Assembly (NCBI GenBank): GCA_030562195.1 | Contig: JAUJPP010000003.1 | Span: 29,952,602 to 30,016,601, forward strand | Reading direction: 5' to 3' | DNA: 64,000 bases | Source: Nipponacmea schrenckii | Taxonomy: Eukaryota; Mollusca; Gastropoda; Lottiidae | Shown here: in pieces, positions 57,501 through 61,872 of the stretch | How positions within the stretch are numbered: position 1 is the stretch's first letter | Layout: every line of letters starts with the position of its first letter | Translations under genes and position numbers: made by a program | Notes under the pieces: generated by a model | The model's input: the letters and a program-made list of their open reading frames with translations, nothing else | Told to the model about the DNA's origin: nothing | The model's database searches: none

Positions 57501-59243
57501 ATCAACAAAAAAACTACTTAGTAATAGAACAAAGCACCATTGATCTGAATGGCAAAACAAAATTCGAAATCCAAAACATTTTGACAAAACATAAGCAACA
57601 GCTTATAATCTTTTCAAATGAGGAATTAAATCAATATTATCTGTTTAAAATCTTTGAAAGACCGCCTTTGTAGAAATTTTCTCCATACGATCTTCACCTC
57701 TTTCGTTCTTCATCATTTTGATTACTGTGATATTATATGGGATGGGTGCAGAGCAGAATTAACTACAAATTTGGAAAAGAAGTTCGAATTGATCCAATCA
57801 GGACTAATCACGATGCTGTGAAGGGAACAAACCAGCAACAGCTCTATAAAGAAACTACTGCTCTATTACAATCTTGCTAAAAGGGCGGAGACGGCACAAA
57901 CTAGTAATGAACAAAATTTTAAATATGGCCACGTTTCATGTCAATATCGCGATTGGAAATAATTTTGAATGCAATGCAGCAAAAGGGGCATAGCGGGATG
58001 ATTTAATCGATTGATTTAACATAGTAAGGGGTGTCTGATTGGTCTGAAAATTGCAGCTTCTATTGCACCCACAATAATATTTGGATGCTATTTTACTAAG
58101 TCAAGGGCAATAACTCGCAAACTGTTCATCAAAACATTGTCAAATTTAACTTGACTAACATCATACCAATTTCACTACAATTATTATCAAAGGACTTTGA
58201 TGAAACTTGTTGTGAGCATTATTGATAAGACTGTGGTCAAGTTTGAATGTGACGATTTTTCAATGAACATTTATTGAGTTATTGCCCTTGACTTAGTAGA
58301 ATCACATCAAAAGTTTATTGTGGGTGCAATAGAAGCTGCAATTTTCAATGGATTTTGATGAAACTTATTGTGAGCATTATTGATAAGACTGTGGTCAAGT
58401 TCGAATGTGACAGTTTTTCAATGAACATTTATTGAGTTATTGCCCTTGACTTAGTAGAATCACATCAAAATTTTATTGTGGGTGCCATAGAAGCTGCAAT
58501 TTTCAATGGATTTTGATTAAACTTGGTGTGAACATTGGAATTGATACGATGGCGGTCAAGACATTTTCAGAAATGGTTAGTAATTGCCCTTGGCTTAGTA
58601 AAATTCTGTAAAAAATTTATTGTGGGCAATAGAAGCTTCAATTTTCAATGGGATTTGATGAAACTTGGTGTGAGCATTGGAATTCATAAGATAGTAGTGA
58701 AATATGATTTTGACGATTTTCAATAAATGTTTTTTGAGTTATCGCCCTTGACTGAGTAAAATAGTGTAAAAAATTTATTGTAGATGCAATAGAAGCTACA
58801 ATTTTCATTGGACTTTGGTGAAACTTTTGGTGTTAGCATTGGATTTGATAAGACGATAGTCGGATGATTTGGGAGTCATTGCCCTTAACTATGTAAAATA
58901 GCATAAAAATTTTATTTCATTTTCAATGGATTTTAATGAAACTTGTTGTGAGCTTTGGAATTGACAGTGGTCCATGATTTAAAACTGCTGATGTGCGGGT
59001 GTATTTTTTTTGCCTGGCATGCTATTTTGCAATTGTCTTTTCTTATATTGTAGAGATTGTATCAAGCTGGTGAGAAGAGGTGGGGCACTGATGAAAATAC
59101 CTTTAATATGGTCTTAGCTTCTCAGAGTTATCCTCAACTACGTGCAATTTTTGATGCATATAGCAAGATATCTAAAAAAGATATTGAAAAGGCTATAAGC
59201 AGCGAAATGTCTGGTGATGTTGCTAAAGGAATGAGGACTATAG
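12476..59243 (+). CDS. Annexin gene, three internal exons (partial)
   Basis: Three exons (12476-12555, 52618-52674, 59054-59243) join in frame with matching phases and good splice sites. They encode the end of annexin repeat II, the inter-repeat linker and repeat III. Annexins bind anionic phospholipid membranes in a calcium-dependent way. Exon lengths of 80, 57 and 190 bp match the conserved annexin pattern (80, 57, then 94+96 fused). The introns are 40,062 and 6,379 bp and packed with mobile elements. The preceding exon (repeat II start) and the next one (expected about 59 bp) were not found. The closest vertebrate similarity appears to be the A7/A11/A4/A5 type, but the subfamily is not settled by this fragment. 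Confidence 0.93.
12579..12911 (+). repeat. Family D repeat, first segment
   Basis: It matches 22440-22790 closely (for example the shared stretch with GACCGGAAATGACATG). It is cut off after CCAACTTCT by the E repeat and resumes at about 14029 (GCTTTCACAATATCGACATC). It is non-coding as far as I can see. Confidence 0.75.
12912..14028. mobile_element. E repeat with CGGTAAAAC motifs and hAT-like end
   Basis: The segment is full of CGGTAAAAC/CGGTTTTACC words. It contains two tandem copies of a unit of about 190 bp (13413-13573 and 13585-13740), both including AACATATGGTTTTCC. Its right end reads AAAATGGTCACACTACGCCCCTG, the complement of the CAGGGGCGTAGCGTGACC end seen at 42088. CAGGGGCG-type ends are common in hAT elements. 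Comparison with 22790-22855 shows it replaced about 65 bp of family D. No protein recognised. Confidence 0.55.
14029..14595 (+). repeat. Family D repeat, continued
   Basis: It matches 22855-22980 and then the ~650-bp unit at 21540-21920: ATGTCTATG.AATCTTCAATCGATTGCTAA, the TGACCTTGACCTTTG motif, and others. It is broken at 14595 by the LINE insertion and resumes at 18720. Confidence 0.75.
14583..14595 (+). repeat. Target site duplication of the LINE (left)
   Basis: TGTCTTTCATGTC, repeated exactly at 18707-18719. Empty relatives of the site are at about 21905 and 43228. Confidence 0.9.
14990..15490 (-). repeat. 89-bp tandem repeat in the LINE 3' region
   Basis: The word GCTAAGACGATTGTAC recurs at 15105, 15194, 15283, 15372 and 15461, a constant 89-bp period, with a diverged unit before. 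Each unit contains AATAAGGAGAGACAAGC and AACTCCATATAGACTAG (plus-strand reading). The copies are nearly identical. Confidence 0.9.
15673..18706 (-). pseudogene. LINE ORF2-type endonuclease/reverse transcriptase, broken
   Basis: Read on the minus strand, the frame opens inside the endonuclease C-terminus (ASLIDYVIVSAP, then SKHFPIEC), so the N-terminus is lost to 5' truncation. The RT follows: KAPGIDGIPREFF, NYRGISLLNIVSKIF, EEQAGFRKGYSTIDN, FIDFSKAFD, LRQGCILSPWLFAVY, the catalytic LLFADDLALLA, and LLYGAEIWG. The C-terminus has a zinc-knuckle-like motif, CQVCN then HFLLVC. A TGA directly after FIDFSKAFD (about 17135) and frameshifts near 17080 and 16310 disable it. The style fits an L2/CR1/I-like LINE; the exact clade is unresolved. 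Confidence 0.92.
18707..18719 (+). repeat. Target site duplication of the LINE (right)
   Basis: TGTCTTTCATGTC, identical to 14583-14595, directly next to the truncated 5' end of the LINE. Confidence 0.9.
18720..18930 (+). repeat. Family D repeat, end of first unit
   Basis: This resumes the sequence interrupted by the LINE (AATGGTGTATAACACTTGAT...). It continues to GATATGATAGAACATGACAAA, exactly as at 21945-22128 and 43265-43440. Confidence 0.75.
18931..21516 (-). mobile_element. Tandem-core element, family A, inverted, with nested copy
   Basis: It starts at the complemented 3' end (AGATAGCTTGCTAGGCAAGG, then ATACGCCCACTGGCAGCAT) and ends at the complemented 5' end (GGACGG, then CATGTGGGCGTATAAAAA). 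The core has about eleven units around GAGTGTTTACAAGC. A second element (19045-19795) is inserted within its 3' flank. The open frames in the core are by-products of unit periodicity. Confidence 0.85.
19045..19795 (+). mobile_element. Tandem-core element nested inside 18931-21516
   Basis: 5' end TTTTTATACGACCACATG with hairpin partner TGTGGACGTATATTG, four units of about 160 bp (ACTTGTGTACGCGATAGAAG), and 3' end GTGGGCGTATGTTACCTTGC then CTGGCAAGCTATC. It interrupts the sequence seen intact at about 29455-29475 and 45570-45590, within a T run and with no target duplication visible. Confidence 0.85.
21517..22983 (+). repeat. Family D repeat, further units and start of next copy
   Basis: 21517-22145 repeats the unit at 14150-18930, and 22150-22437 is a third, shorter unit. 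At 22438 the sequence restarts with the segment that begins D at 12579 (TTAATTTGTTTAGTAGTTTG). So D is organised as internal units of about 650 bp with distinct flanks. It is interrupted at about 22983 by the DIRS-like element. No protein coding potential seen. Confidence 0.65.
22983..23071 (+). repeat. Long inverted repeat, left arm (DIRS 3' end)
   Basis: It pairs with 23191-23271 almost perfectly apart from a gap of about 10-14 bases in the arm (the TTACCTTGGTTAAAG region), with a 119-bp spacer. DIRS elements carry terminal repeats complementary to an internal region used to circularise the cDNA, and this fits that arrangement. Confidence 0.85.
23191..23271 (-). repeat. Long inverted repeat, right arm (internal complementary region)
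   Basis: It starts CATGTGAGCTCTTCATGG, the complement of the left arm, and lies just downstream of the recombinase stop (minus strand). Placement between the recombinase gene and the 3' terminal repeat is where the DIRS internal complementary region is expected. Confidence 0.8.
23332..24362 (-). pseudogene. Tyrosine recombinase of the DIRS-like element
   Basis: The enzyme would integrate circular element DNA by strand exchange through a 3'-phosphotyrosine, without target duplication. All catalytic landmarks are visible: the first Arg in CTASRVQTLKC, HSTR (His-x-x-Arg), Trp in GGWSNART, and the nucleophile Tyr in FAVYYNRP. The N-terminal helical domain (SSWRDGTKKQYQIYYTKLF) is present. The open frame is broken once near 23755. 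From there the correct frame continues through 23750-23662 (PGIKKQEVCLKAFAPDRRL) into the last 109 codons. Length and layout fit DIRS recombinases. The frameshift makes this copy inactive unless it is an assembly error. Confidence 0.9.
24400..26033 (-). pseudogene. DIRS-like reverse transcriptase and RNase H, broken
   Basis: The RT starts at 26033 (SISVPYQC-like region, then LRLKSNGEYRMILNLKELN) and shifts frame near 25700. It continues with SVDLRHAYYSIPI and AQGLSSAPRLFTKFLKP. The polymerase box reads YTND where Y-x-DD is expected (Asn codon about 25447-25449), so a catalytic Asp is lost. Another break lies near 25270. RNase H follows at 25214-24601: YTDASSHGWGA, HINHLELLA, KILTDNTTAV and ASHIAGSNNCEAD. 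A further stretch to about 24400 (VFCSWGPDPKATFVDSFTL) is typical of this element type. It has at least three lesions in addition to the changed active site. Confidence 0.88.
26075..29057 (-). pseudogene. DIRS-like gag, interrupted by a tandem-core element
   Basis: The 5' part lies at 29057-28314: a Lys/Ser-rich start, SVNVDFLSILRSIERNQKQ, acidic middle, then LASFVNESFIDGMEED and a LSPQSKTRNYK motif resembling DIRS gag. It breaks at the family A insertion (26487-28313). The 3' part resumes at 26486 (DEENVFPAADIDRSIEVLG, QLNFFRRELMK). It ends with a Gly/Arg/His-rich tail (RGCGNYRGHGNRG) at 26075. Frame changes near 28795, 28570, 28380 and 26365 show decay. Gag would package element RNA. Confidence 0.75.
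26487..28313 (+). mobile_element. Tandem-core element, family A, inside DIRS gag
   Basis: The 5' end is TTTTTATACGTATGGG (hairpin damaged), then GTCCGTCCGTCC. Core units are around TTGTAAACACTC. The 3' end is CTGCCAGTGGACGTATATTACC then TTGCCTGACAAGCTATCTTT. The gag frame reads across the empty site on both sides, so the insertion site is precise. This is one of the more diverged copies. Confidence 0.85.
28987..29162. repeat. 88-bp tandem duplication at the DIRS gag start
   Basis: 28987-29074 and 29075-29162 are two near-identical 88-bp copies beginning ATCGGCGAAGTTCTCGAACA and ending CTCCGCAG. The duplication covers the first gag codons, so the true start could lie in either copy. 29163-29351 holds no recognisable gene. 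Confidence 0.85.
29352..31192 (-). mobile_element. Tandem-core element, family A, inverted, full length
   Basis: It begins with the complemented 3' end (AAAGATAGCTTGCCAGGCAA, ATACGCCCACTGGCAGCAT) and ends with the complemented 5' end (GACGGACGGACGGATG, CATGTGGGCGTATAAAAA). There are about eleven core units. It was probably inserted into the 5' region of the DIRS-like element. Confidence 0.88.
31193..31664. repeat. Spacer with 186-bp direct duplication
   Basis: 31193-31260 and 31379-31446 are two similar copies of a segment beginning TCTTTATTGAAGCCAGC and ending AACAAAACTT, with a G tract between them. No gene is recognised. It separates two oppositely oriented family A elements. Confidence 0.6.
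31665..33604 (+). mobile_element. Tandem-core element, family A, full length
   Basis: One of the cleanest copies. 5' end TTTTTATACGCCCACATG, hairpin partner GGGGGGCGTATATTG, then TCGTCACCC and (GTCC)n. Core of about twelve units of 146-165 bp. 3' end CTGCCAGTGGGCGTATATTACC then TTGCCTGGCAAGCTATCTTTT. Confidence 0.9.
33605..33868 (-). repeat. Short gap plus solo family A 5' end
   Basis: 33605-33745 has no recognisable content. 33746-33857 is only the 5' terminal part of an inverted A element (GTAGAGTGTTTACGAGC, five GGAC repeats, CATGTGGGCGTATAAAAA). The 28-bp string ending in TTGTTCTTTCTAG at 33841-33868 is repeated at once at 33869-33896, marking a junction by template switch or slippage. 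Confidence 0.65.
34323..34500 (-). repeat. Copia 3' LTR
   Basis: 178 bp, TG...CA ends, identical by eye to 39250-39427. Preceded by ACAAT. Confidence 0.96.
34501..34516 (-). promoter_or_regulatory. Copia polypurine tract
   Basis: On the minus strand, AGAAGAAAGGATGAGA lies directly before the 3' LTR, the expected place for plus-strand DNA priming. Confidence 0.7.
34635..39225 (-). pseudogene. Copia gag-pol polyprotein, two frameshifts
   Basis: The likely start is the ATG at 39225, after the primer binding site; an ATG at 39249 overlaps that site. Order: gag with zinc knuckle CSVCNSRYHWYRNC; protease with VIDTACSKTVCG (DTACS in place of DSGAS); integrase with the HKQFGH and CIECQIC zinc site. 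The D-D-E residues are in SLDLHQL, YSDNGGEF and VLERHN. RT has SIDIKTAFLQG, YGLSDAS and AVHVDDFLW. RNase H has VIYSDASFG, STLAAETLSL and VDNKDLVEAI. The frame shifts at about 37240 and again at about 36870, around the integrase C-terminus. Elsewhere it is open. With identical LTRs, sequencing errors are as likely as real damage. The type recalls the GalEA-like copia elements of marine animals. Confidence 0.93.
36370..36665 (-). repeat. Asn/Asp-rich minisatellite inside copia pol
   Basis: Between integrase and RT the frame encodes repeats of the type NDQQNDDVNGRND, after an acidic run of Asp residues. The DNA shows a period of roughly 30-60 bp (TTCTGTTGGTCATTTCTTCC recurring on the plus strand). 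All three frames stay open, which explains the extra long open frames here. Confidence 0.85.
39238..39248 (-). promoter_or_regulatory. Copia primer binding site (initiator Met tRNA)
   Basis: TGGTAGCAGAG, starting one base after the 5' LTR, is complementary to the 3' end of animal initiator tRNA-Met (CTCTGCTACCA). Confidence 0.8.
39250..39427 (-). repeat. Copia 5' LTR
   Basis: 178 bp, identical by eye to 34323-34500. Followed by the duplicated ACAAT. Confidence 0.96.
40319..41338 (+). mobile_element. Tandem-core element, family A, forward arm of an inverted repeat
   Basis: Core units now read forward and end in a 3' end (CTGCCAGTGGGCATATATTACC, TTGCCGGCAAGCTATCTTT). The first about 240 bp (40319-40559) would be the loop; 40560 onward pairs with DNA to the left of 40318. 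There is no 5' end. Confidence 0.75.
41339..42087 (-). repeat. Family A core, inverted, part of a duplicated block
   Basis: It matches 19850-20760 unit for unit (for example GGGTTCACCCTTAATAATATT then GGGCTCATCTT), and includes the non-standard insert TTCCTTGGATTGTAAGTTAG shared with 20310. It is cut by an E repeat at 42088 and resumes at 42511-42838. Confidence 0.75.
42088..42510. mobile_element. E repeat, second copy, hAT-like end
   Basis: Starts CAGGGGCGTAGCGTGACC, the complement of the end at about 14010-14028. Rich in CGGTTTTACCGA words and matching 12960-13450 in inverted orientation. Absent from the parallel block at 20760, so it arrived after the two blocks separated or was lost there. 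Confidence 0.55.
42511..42838 (-). repeat. Family A core and truncated 5' end
   Basis: Continues the inverted A element and ends GGGCGTATAAAAATGTGATAAA, the same junction to family D DNA as at 21505-21526. The (GGAC)n run is missing here. Confidence 0.7.
42839..43640 (+). repeat. Family D repeat, units 2 and 3 (duplicate of 21517-22330)
   Basis: Nearly collinear with 21517-22330, including GGATCCGGAAGTAACACTTA at the start and a second GATTGCTAAC unit near 43575. A stretch around 43080 is deleted relative to the other copy. The remainder to 43792 has no recognisable feature. Confidence 0.75.
43793..43998 (+). repeat. Dispersed repeat, family F (copy 2)
   Basis: ACAGTAAAAGTCC, GAGACCACCCAGGGG, then a shared A+T-rich 3' part as at 1014-1262. 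Confidence 0.45.
44013..44917. repeat. Segment between two copies of a family C 5' end
   Basis: TTTCGTTTATATACGCCCAC followed by ATGGAAAT occurs at about 44011-44038 and again at 44914-44940. Only the second is followed by a normal element body. Between them lie a direct duplication (44036-44106 and 44137-44204, each with ACTGACTGACGGAATATTAA and CACCGGAGTGACTCCGG) and the SGNH-like frame. Confidence 0.7.
44213..44638 (-). CDS. SGNH/GDSL-hydrolase-like fragment
   Basis: The frame of about 141 codons carries KLVLFGSSHVKRF (block I, where the nucleophile Ser is usual as GDSH/GSSH), FGYGGLRV (block II-like) and FIQIGTNDI (block III, G-x-N-D). These are the first three SGNH blocks. The C-terminal Asp-x-x-His block is absent because the frame stops at 44213. 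Such domains occur in animal retroelements (Ngaro, some LINE ORF1) and in host esterase-like genes. With no RT or recombinase nearby, it may be a captured exon. A splice donor instead of the stop is possible but not evident. The start codon is uncertain; an internal Met before AAVAPVSDK is also plausible. Confidence 0.6.
   Translation of the reverse strand: MVCGWSNLIITGTSLNKKMAAVAPVSDKIMLFTREGESLSHVPVSNPVKLVLFGSSHVKRFQAYINRESARSNLGIDPHVCSFKMFGYGGLRVRFDRHDRLFKQGQVRFGGANLVFIQIGTNDIANESCDPHVLAKDIFVT
44918..48489 (+). mobile_element. Tandem-core element, family C, with nested A element
   Basis: 5' end ATATACGCCCACATGG with partner TGTGGACGTAAATTG, then a (GTCC)n run. Units are around GTTGTATCCACAATAGAGGC. 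The 3' end at 48445-48489 is CTGCCAGTGGACGTATGTTACC then TTGCCTGGCAAGCTATCTTT. It is interrupted at 45473-47439 by an inverted family A element. Confidence 0.85.
45473..47439 (-). mobile_element. Tandem-core element, family A, inverted, nested in family C
   Basis: Both ends are intact (AAAGATAGCTTGCCAGGCAA on the left, CATGTGGGCGTATAAAAA on the right). It sits in the run that reads TTAGTAAAAACGCGTC in neighbouring C units, so the empty site is known. No target duplication is apparent. Two-unit blocks at about 46380-46700 and 46705-47030 are nearly identical. Confidence 0.88.
48490..48736. other. Spacer, nothing recognised
   Basis: 247 bp between a family C and a family A element with no open frame or repeat match that I could see. 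Confidence 0.5.
48737..50726 (+). mobile_element. Tandem-core element, family A, full length
   Basis: Clean copy with all landmarks: TTTTTATACGCCCACATG hairpin, eight or so GTCC repeats (one GTCGG variant), about thirteen core units, 3' end CTGCCAGTGGGCGTATATTACC and TTGCCTGGCAAGCTATCTT. It is very similar to 31665-33604. Confidence 0.9.
50727..51438. repeat. Spacer with an inverted family F relative
   Basis: About 50940-51160 carries GGTCGTTTATTAGGCG, GGTGGTCGCTGATGG and ends in ACTTTTACTGTATA, the complement of the F outer end. The open frame at 51106-51384 (92 codons) overlaps it and has no recognisable motif. Confidence 0.4.
51439..51463 (+). repeat. Orphan 5' end of a tandem-core element
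   Basis: TTTTTATACGCCCACATGAAAATG followed immediately by a Penelope-type terminal repeat. The rest of the element is missing. Confidence 0.65.
51464..51999 (-). mobile_element. Penelope-type terminal repeats, direct pair
   Basis: Two 184-bp copies (51464-51647, 51816-51999; offset 352) differ at only a few positions. On the minus strand each has CCTGAGGAAG, a GC-rich stem region, then TTGAAACATGTTGGAC: the CUGANGA...GAAAC...GUUGGAC pattern of Penelope ends. The 168-bp spacer lacks coding sequence. This looks like a very short tandem insertion made only of terminal repeats. Confidence 0.7.
52000..52553. other. Intron sequence, nothing recognised
   Basis: A+T-rich with a T tract at about 52255-52270. 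No gene or repeat match seen. Confidence 0.5.
52554..52604 (+). repeat. Decayed tandem-core 3' end next to an annexin acceptor
   Basis: CTGCCAGTGGGTGTATATTAGC, then TTTCCTGACAATTTATCTTTTTT, matches the family A 3' end with several changes. It ends 13 bp before the exon at 52618 and so supplies most of that exon's pyrimidine tract. Confidence 0.65.
52618..52674 (+). CDS. Annexin exon: linker between repeats II and III
   Basis: A 57-bp exon bounded by TTATTAG and GTAAGA, phase 0 on both sides. It reads GGRLENQHVDENKAMADAQ, aligning with the annexin linker 'GNRDEN..VD...A..DAQ'. Its length equals the conserved 57-bp annexin exon. Confidence 0.95.
52675..53833. other. Annexin intron, nothing recognised
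   Basis: No gene and no clear mobile-element ends. A few diverged core-unit-like words (CTTGTAAACTCTTTTGAAG near 52940) hint at an ancient tandem-core copy. Confidence 0.5.
53834..54592 (+). mobile_element. Composite tandem-core element, A-type start and B-type end
   Basis: The start has the perfect hairpin TATACGCCCACA/TGTGGGCGTATA, then a (GTCT)n run in place of (GTCC)n, and two A-type units. A decayed A 3' end (GGCTGCCAATGGTGGGCG) lies at 54272-54300. It is followed by B-type units and a B 3' end (GTGGGCGTATCTTGCTAGGC, AACCACTTGTT). Confidence 0.75.
54593..55004. other. Intron spacer, nothing recognised
   Basis: No open frame or repeat landmark seen. Confidence 0.45.
55005..56275. mobile_element. 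Non-autonomous element with inverted GTGCGCACCCC ends
   Basis: The left end has AATATAGTGCGCAGG, ATAATGCGCACCCC and TGTATAGTGCGCACCCC. The right end has TATATAGTGCGCACCCCC and CCTGCGCATTATACACGG. The outer words TATARTGCGCAGG face each other in inverted orientation. About 1.1 kb of A+T-rich DNA without a recognisable protein lies between. It is probably a DNA-transposon derivative; exact ends are uncertain. Confidence 0.45.
56333..59031 (+). mobile_element. Tandem-core element, family C, decayed, with LINE relic inside
   Basis: It starts with a truncated 5' hairpin (TTTTATACGCCCACATG, ATATGTGG). Core units of about 160 bp resemble 48000-48400 (TTGATGAAACTTGGTGTGAGC, GAGTTATTGCCCTTGACTTAG). 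It ends at a worn 3' end (GTGCGGGTGTATTTTTTTTG, CCTGGCATGCTATTTTG) at 58994-59031. A duplicated LINE fragment interrupts the core. Confidence 0.7.
56449..58056 (+). repeat. Tandem duplication (861-bp period) carrying a LINE RT relic
   Basis: About 745 bp at 56449-57195 recurs at 57310-58056 with few differences. A partial third copy of its 3' end lies between (57220-57300). Each copy contains HHFDYCDIIWDGC followed by ELTTNLEKKFDLIQ, the C-terminal part of a jockey/CR1-like reverse transcriptase, with stops around it. Family C unit sequence flanks the relic in each copy. Confidence 0.8.
59054..59243 (+). CDS. Annexin exon: repeat III
   Basis: A 190-bp exon between TATATTGTAG and GTAATC, leaving one base of a split codon. 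It encodes 63 residues: RLYQAGEKRWGTDENTFN, then LASQSYPQLRAIFDAYSKIS, then DIEKAISSEMSGD and KGMRTI. The G-T-D-E loop and the acidic residue about 40 positions later are a type II annexin calcium site. In vertebrates this stretch is two exons (94 and 96 bp), fused here. Confidence 0.96.
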
Positions 59244-59679
59244 GTAATCATTTTTCTTGGCAGTTATTGTTTTATGATTTAACCCTATTAAAAAAAAACT
59301 TGTCCAATCCTAAAGCAAAAAAAGTCCAACACGTTTTGAGTGCAGAAAGGCCATCTTTATTAAGGTATACTTGTCTGCAGATCAGGAAAAAAAATTTGAA
59401 TTTGAAGCCTGTAAATTCATGAATTTTATCATACGGACATGTTGCTACAGTAATTATGAATATTGTAATAACATTTGAGGGAAAGAAAACAACATCCCTG
59501 CGCTATAGATAGAAGCTAATGTAATGTCATAAAAGAGCAATGCATATCAATGGTACATATATGACAAAAACTTAGCTAAGATTTGCTAATGTTGTTTCTT
59601 GATCCATCTGAAGGTAGTGCCAATGATTTTCTGTTTCAAATTTTAGTCCTTTCTTTTCAGAATTGTTAATTTCGTCTCA
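59244..59679. other. Annexin intron with a Penelope-end fragment
   Basis: At about 59312-59375 the minus strand reads CTTAATAAAGATGGCC, then CAAAACGTGTTGGACTTT, a worn copy of the Penelope end motif. Nothing else is recognised. Confidence 0.5.
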
Positions 59680-59930
59680 AGATAAGTGATTTGAATGAAA
59701 CTTGCTGTGATTATTTATATTGATGAGATATCGCACAAGTTCGAATTTGGCGATTTTTTCAATGAACAGATTTTGGGTTATTGCACTTGACTTAGTCAAA
59801 ACTCGTCAAAATTGACTTATTTATGCGATAGAGACTACAGTTTTGATTGGATTTGAATGAAACTTGTTGTGATCATTTATATTGATGAGATCTTGGACTA
59901 ATTCGAAATAGGCCATTTTTTTTAAAACCG
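59680..59930 (+). repeat. Family B core, left part, split by a family C element
   Basis: Units with TTGAATGAAACTTGCTGTGA and TATTGATGAGATATCG. It breaks in the motif that normally reads GAACGGTTTTTGAG and resumes at 61516 up to about 61830 (GAGAACTGGGATTAGACC, GCCTGTGTTAACTC), without the final 3' end. Confidence 0.75.
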
Positions 59931-60831
59931 TTTGTATACGCCCACATCGAAATGTGGACGTATATTGTCGTCGCCCCTGTCCATCCGTCGGTCCCTCCAC
60001 ATTTGTTGTATCTGCAATACAGGCTACAGTTTTTATCCGATTTTAATTTAAATTTGTATACATGTATATATTGATGATATCTCGGTCAAGTTCGAAATGG
60101 AAATTATCGCATGAACGTTTTTTTAGTTATTGCCCTTGACTTAGTAAAAATGCGTCAAATTTAGGTTTTATCCACAATAGAGGCTATAGTTTTTATCCGA
60201 TCTTTATGAAACTTGGCATACATGTATGTATTGATCAGATCTCAGTCAAGTTTGAAAATGGAAATTATCAAATGAACGGATTTTGAGTTATTGCCCTTGA
60301 CTTAGTAAAAACGTGTCAAATTTGTCAAGTTTTTATCCAATCTTAATGAAACTTGGTATGCATGTATGGAAATTATCAAATGAATGGATTTTGAGTTATT
60401 GCCCTTGACTTAGTAAAAGCAATATGGATGTGATGTATTCTACAGTCTGTTCTTGACAAAAAACAATATGAATGTACATCAGTCCGTCCCTCTATCCGTC
60501 CTTGACTTAATAATTACCCATCAATTTCGGCTTGTTTGGATGTATATTACGGTTGCCCCTATTTCTGTCAGTCTACACTCGACCCACCAAAAACCCATAA
60601 ATTTCGGCTTGTAGCCATGATAGAAGCTTGACTGAGATCATTGCTGATTTGCTGTGGAGTTTCAATTCATAGTCTTTTATGAATCTAAAAAATTTACTGG
60701 GTTTTTTTCTCTCTATAGGTAAAGTTCACTTTATTTAGATCTTTATTCTATTTCAAAATGTTTATTGGTCATCCATGTTTATGTTGATATTTCTTTTTAG
60801 AAAAGAACCTTAAATATGGTTAGCCTCCTTT

Positions 60832-61125
60832 GCCTTGCCTAGCTGTGTGGTAGGCAGAAGACAGAATTCCATTGAATGGTCATACAGGGAGTGGCGCCCC
60901 TGCCTTGCCAAGCTCTTGGGGTAGGCAGAAGACTGTATTTCTTTAAATGGTCTTACAGGGAGTAGCGCCCCTGCCTTGCCGAGCTGTGTGGTAGGCAGAA
61001 GACATATTATCTTGAAATATTTTAAAATATTTAAATATCTTAAATATCTGCAAGATAATATTCCTTTTAGTGGTCTTTGAGGGATTAGGGCCCCTGCCTT
61101 GCCAAGCTGTGTGGTAAGCACGTTT
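60832..61125. repeat. About 70-bp minisatellite, four units
   Basis: GCCTTGCCNAGCTGTGTGG recurs at 60832, 60902, 60973 and 61096. The first three are followed by GTAGGCAGAAGAC, and each unit is preceded or followed by GGGAGTRGCGCCCCT. Confidence 0.85.
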
Positions 61126-61208
61126 TATGACATCAGCAGAGGAAAATAGCATAGATTTTAGTAGCTCACCTCTAGTTTAACAAGATTTGATGTAACTCGG
61201 TATGAGTA

Positions 61209-61379
61209 TTAAAGGGATAATAGGTCTTAGAATGAACATAAGATTTGAAAATTTTAAATTTGGTCAGTAAGAGCTCCATTCATCAGTAAATATACCAGTT
61301 CCCTGATAAATATATACTCATATTGACCTTTCTTGGGACTTAAATTTTATTTTCATGCTAAGACCTATTATCCCTTTAA
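61209..61379. mobile_element. MITE, 171 bp
   Basis: About 28-bp terminal inverted repeats (TTAAAGGGATAATAGGTC... and complement) differ at one base. It sits inside a family C unit whose uninterrupted form (GGTATGAGTATTGAAAT then GATAAGAT) is at about 48305-48335. A TTA/TAA-like target is possible. Confidence 0.75.
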
Positions 61380-61872
61380 AAAAGATAAGATGGTGGTCAA
61401 GTTTGAATTTGATTATTCGATTTGACAGTGAATGTTTTTTGAGTTATTGCTAAATATATTATTCAAATTCAACGCTGCCAGTGGGCGTATGTTACCTTGC
61501 CTTGCAAGCTATCTTTGAGTTTTTCACTTGACTTAGCCAAAACACTGAAAAATTGGCTTGTGATTGCGATAGACAATACAGTTTTCATCTTATTTGAATG
61601 AAATTTGATGTGATCATTTTTATTGGTGAGATCTTGAACAAGTTTTTTGATGAATTTTATTTGACTTATTGCCCTTGACTTAGTCCAAACACATGCAAAT
61701 TAGCTAGTAAATACAATAGAGACTAGGTTTAATCTGATTTGAATAAAATTTGGTGTGAACATTTATATTGATGAGAACTGGGATTAGACCTAAATAATGT
61801 TAGAGTTTCTGCCTGTGTTAACTCTTCAAACGCCAGATTGTTTGGATTGAAATACTTGTACATGCCAGATTG

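Larger units (their letters stand above)
59931..61515 (+). mobile_element. Tandem-core element, family C, nested in family B
   Basis: 5' end TATACGCCCACATCG with partner TGTGGACGTATATTG, (GTCC)-like run, three clear C units, then non-repeat DNA with a minisatellite and a MITE. The 3' end is at 61475-61515 (GCTGCCAGTGGGCGTATG, TTACCTTGCCTTGCAAGC). It lies in a T-rich position of a B unit. Confidence 0.75.

Noticed and set aside
60715..60810. Possible next annexin exon after CTCTATAG or TTTTTAG
   Set aside because: The sequence after these acceptor-like sites does not encode the expected annexin segment in the required phase.
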